Shown: positions 1-9,029, numbered from the stretch's first letter. The stretch: DNA of 47,485 bases from Undibacterium pigrum (GCF_003201815.1 NZ_QJKB01000022.1:1-47485), one strand, 5' to 3'. The notes: generated by a model from the sequence alone, not told the origin. Numbers and translations: made by a program.

Positions 1-86
1 AGTTTGTCGGCAAGAGCATTCTGACGGCACAGCGTGCTGGCATCGCCAAGGTCGGTTTCGTCATCGAACCGCCACCGCGGAACTAA
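1..86 (+). CDS. ExbD/TolR-family protein, C-terminal end (partial)
   Basis: This is the last 27 codons of a gene that starts before the window; the reading frame begins at base 3 and ends with TAA at 84-86. The residues (FVGKSILTAQRAGIAKVGFV followed by IEPPPRN) match the C-terminus of ExbD/TolR proteins, where the periplasmic domain ends in a short strand of the type 'GI.KVGFV'. The next gene is a second ExbD that begins 14 bases later, so this is the first of two tandem exbD genes, an arrangement known from several TonB clusters. Family assignment rests on the short tail and the neighbour only. Confidence 0.6.
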   Translation, partial: FVGKSILTAQRAGIAKVGFVIEPPPRN

Positions 87-100
87 GTAAAGGAATCATT

Positions 101-529
101 ATGGGTATGCAAATAGGTTCAGGCGGTGGCTCAGCCGATCCAGAAGTAATGATAGAAATGAACATGACGCCGCTGATCGACGTCATGCTGGTGCTGATCA
201 TCATGTTGATTATCACGATTCCTATTCAGAATCATGCTGTGAATCTGAATATGCCGCAAGGCCCTTCTAACCCACCTCCTACTGAACCAGTAGTAGTGAA
301 TATTGATGTGGACTTTGATGGTACAGTGTCCTGGAATGGCGTGGCAGTCAACCCGCAAGAGCTGGATGTCAAGCTGGCAGCAGCTGCAGCACAGCCTGAT
401 CAGCCAGAAATACATTTGCGTCCGGTTGCAGTTGTACCTTACAAATCGGTAGCGGCAGTGATGGCGGCAGCACAGCGTCTCAATGTCACCAAGATTGGTA
501 TGGTCGGCAACGAACAATTCTTGAAATGA
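101..529 (+). CDS. exbD: ExbD biopolymer transport protein (second copy)
   Basis: A 142-residue inner-membrane protein of normal ExbD length. A short cytoplasmic N-terminus (MGMQIGSGGGSADPEVMIEM) leads to the ExbD motif 'NMTPLIDVMLVLIIMLIIT' at about residues 20-40, which is the single membrane segment carrying the conserved Asp that conducts protons. The rest is a periplasmic domain ending in 'VTKIGMVGNEQFLK'. With ExbB and TonB the family uses the proton-motive force to drive outer-membrane receptors. The start ATG at 101 follows a purine-rich site (AAAGGA at 88-93). It lies directly behind another exbD end and in front of a TPR-like secreted protein, so it is probably in one operon with both. 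Confidence 0.9.
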   Translation: MGMQIGSGGGSADPEVMIEMNMTPLIDVMLVLIIMLIITIPIQNHAVNLNMPQGPSNPPPTEPVVVNIDVDFDGTVSWNGVAVNPQELDVKLAAAAAQPDQPEIHLRPVAVVPYKSVAAVMAAAQRLNVTKIGMVGNEQFLK

Positions 530-699
530 TAAATAAGCATTTCAAGATGTTTTCGGCGCAACAATGCTGACTTATTAAGGTATGATAGAAAATTGGCAGG
601 GTTAACCCTGCCATTTTTCATATTCACGGGTTGAGCCTTGGTCTTTTCTAAAGCTGCAGTCCCAAAGTTTATTAAATTTATTGATTGAGAGATCAACAT

Positions 700-1953
700 A
701 TGAAGCAACTTCGCTTGTCTCGTATTGCTGTATTGTTTGCAGCTATTGGCTTCGCAGCCGCTCCGGAATTAACGAATATCGCCGCAAATCAAGCTTATGC
801 TCAAGAATCCATGCGCCCTGAAATTGGCCGCATCGTACAAGCTGCTGGTGAGCTGTACAGAGCGAAAAAATTCAGAGAAGCGCTGTCCAAGATTCATGAA
901 GCCGACAGCGTTGGCGGCAAGACAGTCAATGAAAATTTCACGATAGAGCGCATGCGCCTGTCCATCGCCTCTGCTGCTGGCGACAACGACACCGTGATCC
1001 GCTCTGCTGAAACCATTGTTTCTGCAAATAAACTGGGTGGTAAAGAGCAGTTGCAAATGATACAGGTTCTGGCGAATGCCTATTTCAAGGCAGGTAACTT
1101 CGGCAAAGCTGCACAATGGTATAACCGTTACTATGCTGATGGCGGTACTGATCAGTCCCTGCGCCCTTATCTGATACAGGCTATGTCACAAAGTGGTGAC
1201 AGTGCCAAGGCAATGAAAGAGATTAATGCTGAGCTGGCCGCAGATGAAAAATCTGGCCGTACACCCAGCCTGACTAATCTGGAATACCTGGCCAATGATG
1301 CCTTGAAGCGCAAAGACATGGCAACCTATTCCAGTGCGCTGGAAAAGATGGTGTCTTTCCACGGCAAAAAAGAATTCTGGGTCAATCTGCTGAATAATAT
1401 CGAGAGAAAACCTGGTTATTCCGAGCGTTTGAAACTGGATCTGATGCGCCTGAAATTGGCCCTGGGCCAAATCACCAAAACTTCTGATTACATGGACATG
1501 TCCTTGTTCGCCATCCAGGCTGGTTATCCAGCTGAAGCGATCAAAGTGATCGATGCCGGCTATAAGGCAGGTGCCTTGGGTGAAGGCAAAGACGCAGACC
1601 GCCACAAGCGTTTGCGTGACATGGCCAACAAAACACAGACAGAAACCCAAAGTGGCCTGGCAGCAAGTGAGGCAGAAGCCAAGGCAGCCAAGGATGGTAA
1701 TGGTCTGGTTAATATCGGTTATGGCTATGTGACTGGCGGTCAGGTTGATAAAGGTCTGGCCATGATGGAAGAAGGTATTGCCAAAGGCGGCCTCAAGCAG
1801 GAAGAAGATGCCAAATTGCATCTGGGCGTCGCTCAATTGCAAGCTGGCAAGAAAGCCAATGCCATCAAGACTCTGAAAACAGTACGTGGCACTGACGGTA
1901 CTGCCGATCTGGCGCGTTACTGGATCATCTATGCAAATCAGTCAGGCAAGTAA
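700..1953 (+). CDS. Secreted TPR-like repeat protein
   Basis: A 417-residue protein starting at ATG 700, preceded by GAGAG at 687-691; an in-frame TTG at 685 is a less likely start. The N-terminus is a signal peptide with a basic start, a hydrophobic core (IAVLFAAIGFAAAP) and a cleavage site of the type AYA-QE near residue 33. The rest is almost wholly alpha-helical, with tetratricopeptide-like helical hairpins, e.g. around 'AYFKAGNFGKAAQWYNRYY' and 'VAQLQAGKKANAIKTLK'. Proteins like this follow exbB-exbD-exbD sets in several proteobacteria and may be periplasmic partners of the TonB motor; that role is inference from position. The gene is followed by a strong terminator at 1996-2029. Confidence 0.7.
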   Translation: MKQLRLSRIAVLFAAIGFAAAPELTNIAANQAYAQESMRPEIGRIVQAAGELYRAKKFREALSKIHEADSVGGKTVNENFTIERMRLSIASAAGDNDTVIRSAETIVSANKLGGKEQLQMIQVLANAYFKAGNFGKAAQWYNRYYADGGTDQSLRPYLIQAMSQSGDSAKAMKEINAELAADEKSGRTPSLTNLEYLANDALKRKDMATYSSALEKMVSFHGKKEFWVNLLNNIERKPGYSERLKLDLMRLKLALGQITKTSDYMDMSLFAIQAGYPAEAIKVIDAGYKAGALGEGKDADRHKRLRDMANKTQTETQSGLAASEAEAKAAKDGNGLVNIGYGYVTGGQVDKGLAMMEEGIAKGGLKQEEDAKLHLGVAQLQAGKKANAIKTLKTVRGTDGTADLARYWIIYANQSGK

Positions 1954-1995
1954 TTGACCGCAGTTAGATTTTGCTGAGTCAGTTGTAAATGTAAA

Positions 1996-2029
1996 ACACA
2001 AGGGCGCATAAAGCGCCCTTGTGTTTTTT
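1996..2029. terminator. Strong bidirectional terminator
   Basis: A 12 bp perfect stem (ACACAAGGGCGC at 1996-2007 and its complement at 2013-2024) with a 5-base loop is followed by a T-run on the plus strand and preceded by an A-run that serves the minus strand. It lies between the TPR-like gene and the convergent diguanylate cyclase gene and can stop transcription from both. Confidence 0.9.
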
Positions 2030-2045
2030 GATTGACAGGATTTGT

Positions 2046-3050
2046 TCAGCTAGCGACCTGGTTGCGTCCATTGTCTTTGGCGCGATACAGTGCCGCATCG
2101 GCAGCGCTGATCAATGCATTGCTATCCTGTTCATCACTTAAAGTGGCAACACCAAATGAGCCTGTGATATGTGGCAAAGGCTTATGCCGGTCAACGAAGA
2201 CCTTGGTTTTGGCCAGGCGATTACATAGTCTTTGTGCCACACCCATTGCTGACTTATGATTGGCACCGGGGAGTATGACCATCATTTCTTCACCGCCATA
2301 GCGTGCAGCAAAGTCGCTGGGCCGCAAGCCTGCGTTCAACACTTTTGCGGCAGTTTGCAGGGCATCGTCCCCTAGCAAATGGCCATGCTCATCATTAAAA
2401 CGTTTGAAATGGTCCAGGTCCACCATGATGATGCTCAGGGCGGCACCAGTGGCCTGGGCATGTTGCACCATGCCGGGTAGCTGCGCATTCAGCCAGGCGC
2501 GATTGTGCAGGCCGGTCAGGCCATCGACCATGGATAGTTGCCGGTAAAATTCCCCGACTTTTTGACGGCTGCGTATTTGTGCATTGGCCGCGCGGATACG
2601 GAAAGACAATAGCTGCAAAAGATTGCGGGCTACGCCATTCGATTCATCGATCAGTCGCCACAGGGTCTCAGCTTCTATCAAGAGTAATTCGCTGTCACTG
2701 ATGGCCGAGATAGTGGCGGAATGGATTTCTTCATCCAGCACTGAGATTTCACCAACACACTCACCTGGTAAATACTGGGTGATGGTATTTTCCAGCTGAT
2801 TGCTTTCTTCAGTCAGGCGGGTGACGCCGAGAGCACCTTGCAGCACTACAAATAATCTGGCACCTGAGCTATTGGCATCCAGAACAACTTGGCCAGCGCG
2901 CGCCCTGACGACCAGGCAATCCTTGATAATGTCGGCAATCAGTGCCCGGTTTTCCTCTGTAATGTCGCGGAAAAGATGAATATTTTCCAGACGGTAGTTT
3001 GTTGCCCTGAAAAGCGTCAGTTGTTCCAAAATCGTTTTATCCAGATACAT
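2046..3050 (-). CDS. Diguanylate cyclase with N-terminal cyclic-nucleotide-binding domain
   Basis: A 334-residue cytoplasmic protein. Residues about 20-145 form a CRP-like cyclic-nucleotide-binding beta-barrel ('LFVVLQGALGVTRL', 'PGECVGEISVLDEE'). After a helical linker comes a GGDEF domain (about 170-334) with the metal-binding Asp211 (MVDLDHFKRFND), the signature GGEEM at 252-256 and an inhibitory I-site RxxD at 243-246, five residues before the signature. Active GGEEF-type cyclases make c-di-GMP from two GTP, so activity is likely although the last signature residue is Met instead of Phe. The ligand of the sensor domain cannot be told. It is transcribed after the HDOD gene with a 19 bp gap. 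Confidence 0.92.
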   Translation of the reverse strand: MYLDKTILEQLTLFRATNYRLENIHLFRDITEENRALIADIIKDCLVVRARAGQVVLDANSSGARLFVVLQGALGVTRLTEESNQLENTITQYLPGECVGEISVLDEEIHSATISAISDSELLLIEAETLWRLIDESNGVARNLLQLLSFRIRAANAQIRSRQKVGEFYRQLSMVDGLTGLHNRAWLNAQLPGMVQHAQATGAALSIIMVDLDHFKRFNDEHGHLLGDDALQTAAKVLNAGLRPSDFAARYGGEEMMVILPGANHKSAMGVAQRLCNRLAKTKVFVDRHKPLPHITGSFGVATLSDEQDSNALISAADAALYRAKDNGRNQVAS

Positions 3051-3069
3051 GAGGCAAAAATAAAAAATG

Positions 3070-3924
3070 TCAAAGTACGATCTGATTCAAAGCATCGAAG
3101 CGCATTTCAGTTTCGTGAAAAATGCTCACATAGTCAGCTTCATCGAGCCCTAGCGTATCCCAAGCTGCCTGCGACAGCAAGGGTAGCCTGTCTTTTTCAT
3201 CCTGAGACAGGTCAAGTGCGTGCACAATGGCATTGGCAATATGAACAACAGAGGCCAGGGCATTGAGGTTTTCCTGCTCTGGGTGATGATGACCGCGTAT
3301 GGCATCACAGACTGCCTCAGAAAAATTCCAGTGTATCGCCAGTGTCAGGCCTGCGTCCACATGATCAATATGCATGATGCTGCGTTCGGCATCAAGCAAG
3401 TGGCAATCGGTATTTGCCTGATAACGCAAGACTTTATCGTAATTTGCCGGGTAACAGGTTACCAGCACCAGGCGACCGATGTCATGTAACAGACCTGCGG
3501 TAAAAGCAAAATCATGCTTCATGTGCAAAGTGCGGGATATCTGCTCTGCACAGACGGCCGTGGCGATGCTGTGACGCCAGAATGCCTTGAAATTAAATGC
3601 GGGGCAGTTAGCCGTGGGGAATTTGTTGGCCAGGGTTGTCAGGCGGATGAGGTTCTTGACATTCTTGACGCCCAGCATGGCAGTCGCCTGCTGCAGGGTG
3701 ACCACTTTGGAGTTGTTGCCATAGTAAGATGAATTGGCCAGCCTCAGTAGTTTTGCCGTAATGGAGTGATCCATGGCGATCTTTTCAGTGACCATGTCGA
3801 GACTGCTTTCTTCATCTTCAAGATTTTGCAGCATTTCCATGGCTACTTCAGGCAGGGTGGGCAAGTCCTTGATCTTTTTCACGATGTCGTCCAGCTGGAC
3901 CTTGAACTCAGTGTTATCAGTCAT
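3070..3924 (-). CDS. HDOD domain protein
   Basis: A 284-residue protein. An HDOD domain covers about residues 15-215: 'LPTLPEVAMEMLQNL' at the start, 'DHSITAKLLRLANSSYYG' and 'GLLHDIGRLVLV' in the middle. HDOD domains are relatives of HD phosphodiesterases that mostly lack the full metal site and act as signalling adaptors next to c-di-GMP enzymes. Its first codons overlap the stop of the upstream 106-residue gene by 4 bp (ATGA), so the two are translationally coupled, and the diguanylate cyclase follows. The trio is probably one signalling operon; its output is not evident. Confidence 0.9.
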   Translation of the reverse strand: MTDNTEFKVQLDDIVKKIKDLPTLPEVAMEMLQNLEDEESSLDMVTEKIAMDHSITAKLLRLANSSYYGNNSKVVTLQQATAMLGVKNVKNLIRLTTLANKFPTANCPAFNFKAFWRHSIATAVCAEQISRTLHMKHDFAFTAGLLHDIGRLVLVTCYPANYDKVLRYQANTDCHLLDAERSIMHIDHVDAGLTLAIHWNFSEAVCDAIRGHHHPEQENLNALASVVHIANAIVHALDLSQDEKDRLPLLSQAAWDTLGLDEADYVSIFHETEMRFDALNQIVL

Positions 3925-4241
3925 TTGTATTCACCTTTGCGGTAATTAATGACATAGGACTTCAACATGCAGGCTGGTTCGCTGTCGCCAATATCGCGGA
4001 AAATTTTCTCTATGCGCTCCAGACGGGTCGCCAGATTTTCAGTGTCATCCTCTGCGTCAGACATATCGCTTTCAACTGGCAATTGATGTATGTCGTGATG
4101 GGCGATGGCCTGTAGCATGCGCTCAGTCAGAGTAGTGCCTGCAGGTAGTAATACATGGCCGACTTTATCCAGCAAGTCATCAGCCAGCACAGTACCTGGC
4201 GTGACCTTGGAAAGGGGCAAATAGCGGTAATGTTTGTTCAT
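3921..4241 (-). CDS. Small stand-alone domain protein of a c-di-GMP signalling operon
   Basis: A 106-residue protein that I cannot place in a named family with certainty. Its first 60 residues ('LSKVTPGTVLADDLLDKVGH' then 'VLLPAGTTLTERMLQAIAHH') resemble the N-terminal module that precedes HD-GYP domains in larger proteins: a G-x-V-L-A start, a D-x-x-G-x-V-L-L turn and a helix. The catalytic part is absent. The C-terminal half is acidic and then helical. It is the first gene of a three-gene minus-strand operon and overlaps the HDOD gene by 4 bp, which suggests the two products act together. Confidence 0.75.
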   Translation of the reverse strand: MNKHYRYLPLSKVTPGTVLADDLLDKVGHVLLPAGTTLTERMLQAIAHHDIHQLPVESDMSDAEDDTENLATRLERIEKIFRDIGDSEPACMLKSYVINYRKGEYK

Positions 4242-4540
4242 GGCACTGCCTCGCTGAATGACACCACACCAGAACTCGCAGCATTGGGTGGTTTCAGTGT
4301 AATAAAAAATTACGTAAAAGAAAATTGCTTTTCATTAAGATGCTAAATTCCAGTGAGACTGCTAAGCTGTTCATAGAGAGCTGGCTATGACAGAATATCA
4401 ATTGATATTGAATATACTACACCTGTTCGTATCTGTAGTTTGATTCTGTTGTCAGTCACAAAACAGCCACAATTTATAGTGGCAAAACCAGCATTAGTGC
4501 AAATTTATTAAGCATTATTAACCGCTTTATTATTTAATCA
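4242..4540. other. Intergenic region between divergent genes
   Basis: About 300 AT-rich bases between the start of the HDOD operon (minus) and the DUF1345 gene (plus). It must hold both promoters. I see no strong -35/-10 pair, no RNA gene and no repeat that stands out. Confidence 0.4.
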
Positions 4541-4582
4541 GGTTGCATCATCAAACAAATAATTCAACGCCGCCCACGTCTC

Positions 4583-5197
4583 TTGCTAACCCTGGGCCTG
4601 GGGCTGTTAACTGCGATTGCCTTGCCCGAATCGACCTCTCTGATTACCCGTGCTCTATGCGGCTGGAATGTGGCTGTCTGGACCTATCTTTTATTGATGG
4701 CCTGGCTGATGCTGCTGGCAGATAAGCATGCTGTACGCAAGATGGCGCAGCAAGAGGATGAAAGTGCGGTGGCGGTATTGGTCTTGCTGTCGCTGGCAGC
4801 AGCTCTCAGTGTGCTGGCCATCATTCATGAACTGTCTGGCTTGGCGAACGCTACCAGTGAAGCCCGGGCCATGAAATACCTGTTTGCCGCCAGCACGGTA
4901 CTGGGGTCGTGGTTATTGCTGGGAGTGATTTTTTGTTTTCACTATGCCTTGCTATTTTATAACTCACCCTCAGGCAAGCCTGCCTTGCGCTTTCCTGAAG
5001 AGGAAGACATGCCTGACTTCTGGGATTTTTTGTATTTTTCGTTCACTATCGCCGTCGCTGCGCAAACCTCGGACGTCATGGTGATGAACCGGCAGGTGCG
5101 CAAGACTGTGCTTGCGCAATCCATACTCAGTTTCTTTTTCAACGTGGCCGTCGTTGGTTTTTCCATCAATATTGCAGCGGGCCTGGTAGGAAATTAA
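4583..5197 (+). CDS. DUF1345 family membrane protein
   Basis: An inner-membrane protein of about 204-215 residues with five to six hydrophobic segments. The C-terminal part carries the features of DUF1345: 'DFLYFSFTIAVAAQTSDVMV', then a helix ending 'LSFFFNVAVVGFSINIAAGL'. Function is unknown. The start is uncertain: the frame is open from 4538, but there is no ATG or GTG before TTG 4583, although the codons before it encode a basic stretch (QRRPRLLL) typical of this family's N-terminus, and AGG at 4540-4542 could serve a rare start at ATC 4550 or ATT 4562. I give the TTG start. The stop TAA (5195-5197) overlaps the stop of the convergent next gene. Confidence 0.8.
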   Translation: MLTLGLGLLTAIALPESTSLITRALCGWNVAVWTYLLLMAWLMLLADKHAVRKMAQQEDESAVAVLVLLSLAAALSVLAIIHELSGLANATSEARAMKYLFAASTVLGSWLLLGVIFCFHYALLFYNSPSGKPALRFPEEEDMPDFWDFLYFSFTIAVAAQTSDVMVMNRQVRKTVLAQSILSFFFNVAVVGFSINIAAGLVGN

Positions 5198-5640
5198 CGC
5201 CCGTAATATCCATGGTGACCATGATGACGTTCGCGCCACTCTCTCTCATGGCGTCTGTCATGACGCCAGTCGTGGCGGTCGCGCCATGGACGGCCATAAT
5301 TTTGTTCAACATACACGTGTTCAACATATGGTCTTGGCGAGCTTAAGACGATAGGCACGCCACCCACGCGCATATCAATATTCACACCATAGGGCAGGCG
5401 GCTGCCAACTTCCCAGCCACGTCCATTGGCCCAGTACCAGTTACCTTGCGCAGGTGCGTAATACACCTGATGCGAAGGGTAGTAGACGTAATTGTAGTTA
5501 CGTGTGACATGATGGACTGGTGGTGCTGGGTGCCAGCGATGGTCCCTGACGTAGCTATCATGGGCAAACACCGTACTTGCGCTGGCGCTGCAAATCAGCA
5601 GGGCTGCCAACAGGCCTTTGAGAAGTTGACTGGGTTTCAT
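5194..5640 (-). CDS. Small secreted His/Arg/Tyr-rich protein
   Basis: A 148-residue protein. The start ATG at 5640 has a good AAGGAA site upstream and opens a clear signal peptide (MKPSQLLKGLLAALLICSAS, cleavage near VFA-HDS). The mature part has a Tyr-rich core ('NYVYYPSHQVYYAPAQGNWY') and ends in a strongly basic, His-rich tail (WRDRHDWRHDRRHEREWRER and onward). I do not recognise a named family. Proteins of this look are periplasmic or surface-exposed and may bind metal or polyanions, but that is a guess. Its stop codon overlaps that of the convergent DUF1345 gene. Confidence 0.7.
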   Translation of the reverse strand: MKPSQLLKGLLAALLICSASASTVFAHDSYVRDHRWHPAPPVHHVTRNYNYVYYPSHQVYYAPAQGNWYWANGRGWEVGSRLPYGVNIDMRVGGVPIVLSSPRPYVEHVYVEQNYGRPWRDRHDWRHDRRHEREWRERHHGHHGYYGR

Positions 5641-5829
5641 GATATCAATTCCTTCGCAATTCGTCGTTTTGATATCTCTATAACGCAGCCCGGCAAGGAC
5701 AGGCTGACATGAGTTTGTATAAACACATATCAATCTGCAAGCAGATGTTACAGCAGACTATTGCTCTATGGCAGCAGGCTTGCCAGCAGCCAAGATGTCA
5801 GCCCATATGTATATCTATTGAAATGGAGA

Positions 5830-5860
5830 GCGTCGCCTGAACACTCATATCAGGCGACGC
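5830..5860 (-). terminator. Inverted repeat downstream of the M14 peptidase gene
   Basis: A perfect 11 bp inverted repeat (GCGTCGCCTGA at 5830-5840 and its complement at 5850-5860) with a 9-base loop lies just beyond the stop of the peptidase gene. The U-tract on the minus strand is poor, so it may be a weak terminator or an mRNA-stabilising hairpin. Confidence 0.55.
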
Positions 5861-5884
5861 CATTTATCCCGCATATATGCCAAA

Positions 5885-7684
5885 CTATTTGGGAATAAAA
5901 TCCAGGCGCAAGACCGGATAGATTTGATGACGCTGATCCCACGATGCATGACGTTGTGCAAAAAAATCCAGACGTGCCGAAGGGCTTTTAGCAAACTCCG
6001 GGTCTTCTGCAATTTTCTTGTCAAAGACGGCTCTTAATTGCGGGTCACTCGCCAATTGTTCACGGGCTACTTCTTCAGCCACATAGGCTTCCATGTATTC
6101 CTTGCGTTCAAATGCACCGTTGAACCAGCCCCAGTTGACCAGGGCATCTGGCGCTTGTGGTTCAAACAAGCCTGCTACCAGGCGTGCCTTGGGCTGGTTA
6201 ATAGGGATGAATAAAGCGCCCTTACGCACATTTTGCTTCTGGTTCTGCCATTGACCTTGCAGCTTCATGGCTTGCCGTCCTTCAAATGATTTTGCCTGCG
6301 ATGTCATCGCAGTGGCGAGAAACTGGTCGGTTGTGGCAGCATTCAAATCAGCATGAATAGCACGGAACAAGATGCCATGTTGCTGCAATTTTTCTGCGAC
6401 AGCCTTGCTATAAGCGGCAGGAACCAGATATCCCCCTTTGGGCAAGCTGACTTGTGCATCAGGGACGATTTCGTCGCGCAGTTTGACTGTCCAGATCTGC
6501 GGCTTGCGTTCATCATAGCGCGTCATCAGTGCACCAGAAATATCCGACATGCTACGTGTATAGGCATAGCCTCTGAAGTTTATCTCCCTGGATTTTTCCG
6601 TAGTCTTATAAGTCAAGGGCAGAGACTGTCCAGCCAGTTGCATGGCGCGTTGGTCTGCAGCTTTGACCGCTTTCAGCCATTGCTCGCCATGAGTAGCCAC
6701 TTGCTCCAGTACCGAAATAACCGTGTTGCGGGTGATGCGTACACGGGTGGCATAATCTTTCCACGAATGAGTTTCTACCAGCATGCCAAATCGGTTGCGC
6801 AGTACCGGGTAACCACTGGAAAAACGTGGTGTAGGGACACTGTCAACAAAGCCTGACATTGGGTCATCCTCGACTACAAATGACATATAGAATGCTTGCG
6901 GTAGCGAGCCTTGTTTGGCCAGGTCAGCAATGACATTGTCACGCAAGGTTTTGCCTGCTTCACGTAAGGCAGCATCGCCAGAATTGACAGGCTCAACCTG
7001 TATAGAAATATCATGCTCGAATTTGGCACCATCGGTCACATGCAAATCGATCACTGCCAGCGGGTCCCAGGTGTTGAACAGCTTCAACATTGCCTGCATT
7101 TCTGGCGCATCAGCTTTCACATAATCACGGTTCAGATTGAAATTTTGTGCGGTGGTGCGCCAGCCCATTTCTTCCGGACCGCGCTGGTTTGGCCGGTTCC
7201 AGGCGCGAAAACGCTCATGCCCGTCAACATTGAAAACCGGCACAAACAATAGTGCTTGCTTGTCCAGCGCATGTGACGCCGCCTTGTTCTCAAGGATGTC
7301 CCGTATGGCCTGAAAACCAGCATCCTTGCCATCAATTTCACCAGCATGAATACCACCCTGTATCAATGTCACAGGCAACTGCTTTTCTACCAGTTGCGCC
7401 GGTGTGAACAGGCCGCTACGTGTCACCAGCAAGGCCAGCATGGGGCGGTTTTCAGGTGTACGTCCAAATTCCAGGCAACGCACTTCTTTGGGGTAATTTT
7501 TTTGAAAGACCAGACACAGTTTTTCGACTTCATCATAGCGCCCCGTTTTCTTAAAACCACTTTGCTCGGCGATCGTGCTTAAGTCGCTTGCCGCCTGAGC
7601 CGGAACCAACAGCAGGCTGCTGCTGGCAATCAATGCACTGATAAGACTTAATCTGGATAGTGAGTATGCTGGTTTCATACGCAT
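5885..7684 (-). CDS. Secreted M14-family zinc carboxypeptidase
   Basis: About 599 residues from ATG 7684 (a second ATG lies two codons further in). A signal peptide (LSLISALIASSSLLLVPAQA) directs it to the periplasm. The M14 domain shows the zinc ligands H113 and E116 in 'GGIHAGEIDG', a third His (H215) in 'VIDLHVTDG', the Asn-Arg substrate pair in 'NFNLNRDYVKA', and the catalytic Glu region 'MLVETHSWKD' (E304). Such enzymes remove C-terminal residues from peptides or act on cell-wall peptides. About 200 residues of unassigned sequence follow the domain. The gene begins 37 bp after the deaminase gene and is probably co-transcribed with it; no clear Shine-Dalgarno site is seen. Confidence 0.88.
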   Translation of the reverse strand: MRMKPAYSLSRLSLISALIASSSLLLVPAQAASDLSTIAEQSGFKKTGRYDEVEKLCLVFQKNYPKEVRCLEFGRTPENRPMLALLVTRSGLFTPAQLVEKQLPVTLIQGGIHAGEIDGKDAGFQAIRDILENKAASHALDKQALLFVPVFNVDGHERFRAWNRPNQRGPEEMGWRTTAQNFNLNRDYVKADAPEMQAMLKLFNTWDPLAVIDLHVTDGAKFEHDISIQVEPVNSGDAALREAGKTLRDNVIADLAKQGSLPQAFYMSFVVEDDPMSGFVDSVPTPRFSSGYPVLRNRFGMLVETHSWKDYATRVRITRNTVISVLEQVATHGEQWLKAVKAADQRAMQLAGQSLPLTYKTTEKSREINFRGYAYTRSMSDISGALMTRYDERKPQIWTVKLRDEIVPDAQVSLPKGGYLVPAAYSKAVAEKLQQHGILFRAIHADLNAATTDQFLATAMTSQAKSFEGRQAMKLQGQWQNQKQNVRKGALFIPINQPKARLVAGLFEPQAPDALVNWGWFNGAFERKEYMEAYVAEEVAREQLASDPQLRAVFDKKIAEDPEFAKSPSARLDFFAQRHASWDQRHQIYPVLRLDFIPK

Positions 7685-7721
7685 GATGGAGTATTGAGTT
7701 GAATGAGTTGACGAGAGTGGA

Positions 7722-9029
7722 TTAAGCTGCAGCAATCTTTTGATGCCACCAGGTTGCCTTGTCCTTGAGCTGTGCTTCATCCAAAGTCTGCAATTTGCGT
7801 TCTGCCATCAGGCAGCGGCCATGTACCCAGACATGACTGACTTGCTCACGTCCGGCGGCATACACGATTTGTGAAGCGGGATCAAACAAGGGCAGGGTTT
7901 CCAGTGCTGACAGATCAATCGCAATCACGTCCGCAAATTTGCCTGCAACCAGACTGCCGATTTGCTGATCCATGCCCAGAGCTTTGGCACCAGCGAGGGT
8001 GGCCATTTCCAGCGCATTACCAGCATTCAGTGCTGTCGGATTGCTGGAGACAGCTTTTGCCAGCAAGGCTGCCATGCGCAAGTCACCCAGTAAATCAAGC
8101 TTGTTATTACTGGCCGCACCATCCGTACCTATGCCCACATTCACACCGGCGGTTTGCATGGCGTGAATCGGGGCAAAGCCGGAGGCCAACTTGAGATTGC
8201 TGGCCGGATTATGCGCAATATGCACGCCTTGTTGTGCCAGTAGTGCGATTTCTTCTTCATTCGCATGCACCATGTGCGCGGCAATCAGGCGAGGTGATAA
8301 CAAGCCCAAATTGTGCAGGCGCTGCAAGGGGCGCATGCCATGGTCCCTGATACTGTCATTGACTTCATCCATAGTTTCATGGATGTGGCAGTGTATGCCC
8401 ATGTCATGTTTTTCTGCCAAAGCGACTATCTTCTTGAAAGTCGCATCAGAGACAGTGTAAGGCGCATGCGGGGCCAGGCGGAAAGAAACCCCGCTTTGCC
8501 CCTGAAATGCCTGGTGCGATGCCAGTGCTTTCTGTAAGTAACCATCAGCATCTGCCGCATAACCGGTAGGAAATTCCAGCACACTGCAACCGACGACAGT
8601 ACGCATGCCGGTATGCAAGCCAGCGCGTGCCACATCGTCGTTGTAGAAATACATGTCATTGATGGTGGTAGTACCACCGCGCAGCATTTCTGCCATTGCA
8701 TAGACACTGCCATCGAAAACAAATTCTTCTGATACATGCTGTTTTTCCGCTGGCCAGATATGATTGTGCAGCCAGTCCATCAGGCTCAGGTCATCTGCCA
8801 GGCCACGCAACAATGTCATGGCAGAGTGACCGTGCAGATTGATCATGCCGGGCATTACCGCGTGTTCAGGCAGCTCTATATGCTGTGCATCCGGGTGCTG
8901 CTGACGTGCCTCTGCACTGCTCAGGATGGCGAGAATTTTTTCATCCTGCATGACCAGGGCATGATCGCCAAGCACGGTAGCGCGTGGCTCGATAGGGATA
9001 AGATATTTGGGATGTAGGCAAGTTTTCAT
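7722..9029 (-). CDS. mtaD: Amidohydrolase of the TRZ/ATZ family (5-methylthioadenosine/S-adenosylhomocysteine deaminase type)
   Basis: A 435-residue cytosolic metal-dependent deaminase. The metal site is complete: HxH in 'MINLHGHSAMTLLRGL', His in 'CHIHETMDEV', His in 'IAAHMVHAN', and Asp in 'VGIGTDGAASNNKLD'. This pattern and the length fit the MtaD group, which deaminates MTA and SAH to inosyl products and so belongs to the methionine salvage/SAH detoxification route; other N-deaminases of the family have the same motifs, so the substrate is provisional. The ATG at 9029 has a GGAG site. The adjacent downstream gene is the M14 peptidase. Confidence 0.85.
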   Translation of the reverse strand: MKTCLHPKYLIPIEPRATVLGDHALVMQDEKILAILSSAEARQQHPDAQHIELPEHAVMPGMINLHGHSAMTLLRGLADDLSLMDWLHNHIWPAEKQHVSEEFVFDGSVYAMAEMLRGGTTTINDMYFYNDDVARAGLHTGMRTVVGCSVLEFPTGYAADADGYLQKALASHQAFQGQSGVSFRLAPHAPYTVSDATFKKIVALAEKHDMGIHCHIHETMDEVNDSIRDHGMRPLQRLHNLGLLSPRLIAAHMVHANEEEIALLAQQGVHIAHNPASNLKLASGFAPIHAMQTAGVNVGIGTDGAASNNKLDLLGDLRMAALLAKAVSSNPTALNAGNALEMATLAGAKALGMDQQIGSLVAGKFADVIAIDLSALETLPLFDPASQIVYAAGREQVSHVWVHGRCLMAERKLQTLDEAQLKDKATWWHQKIAAA

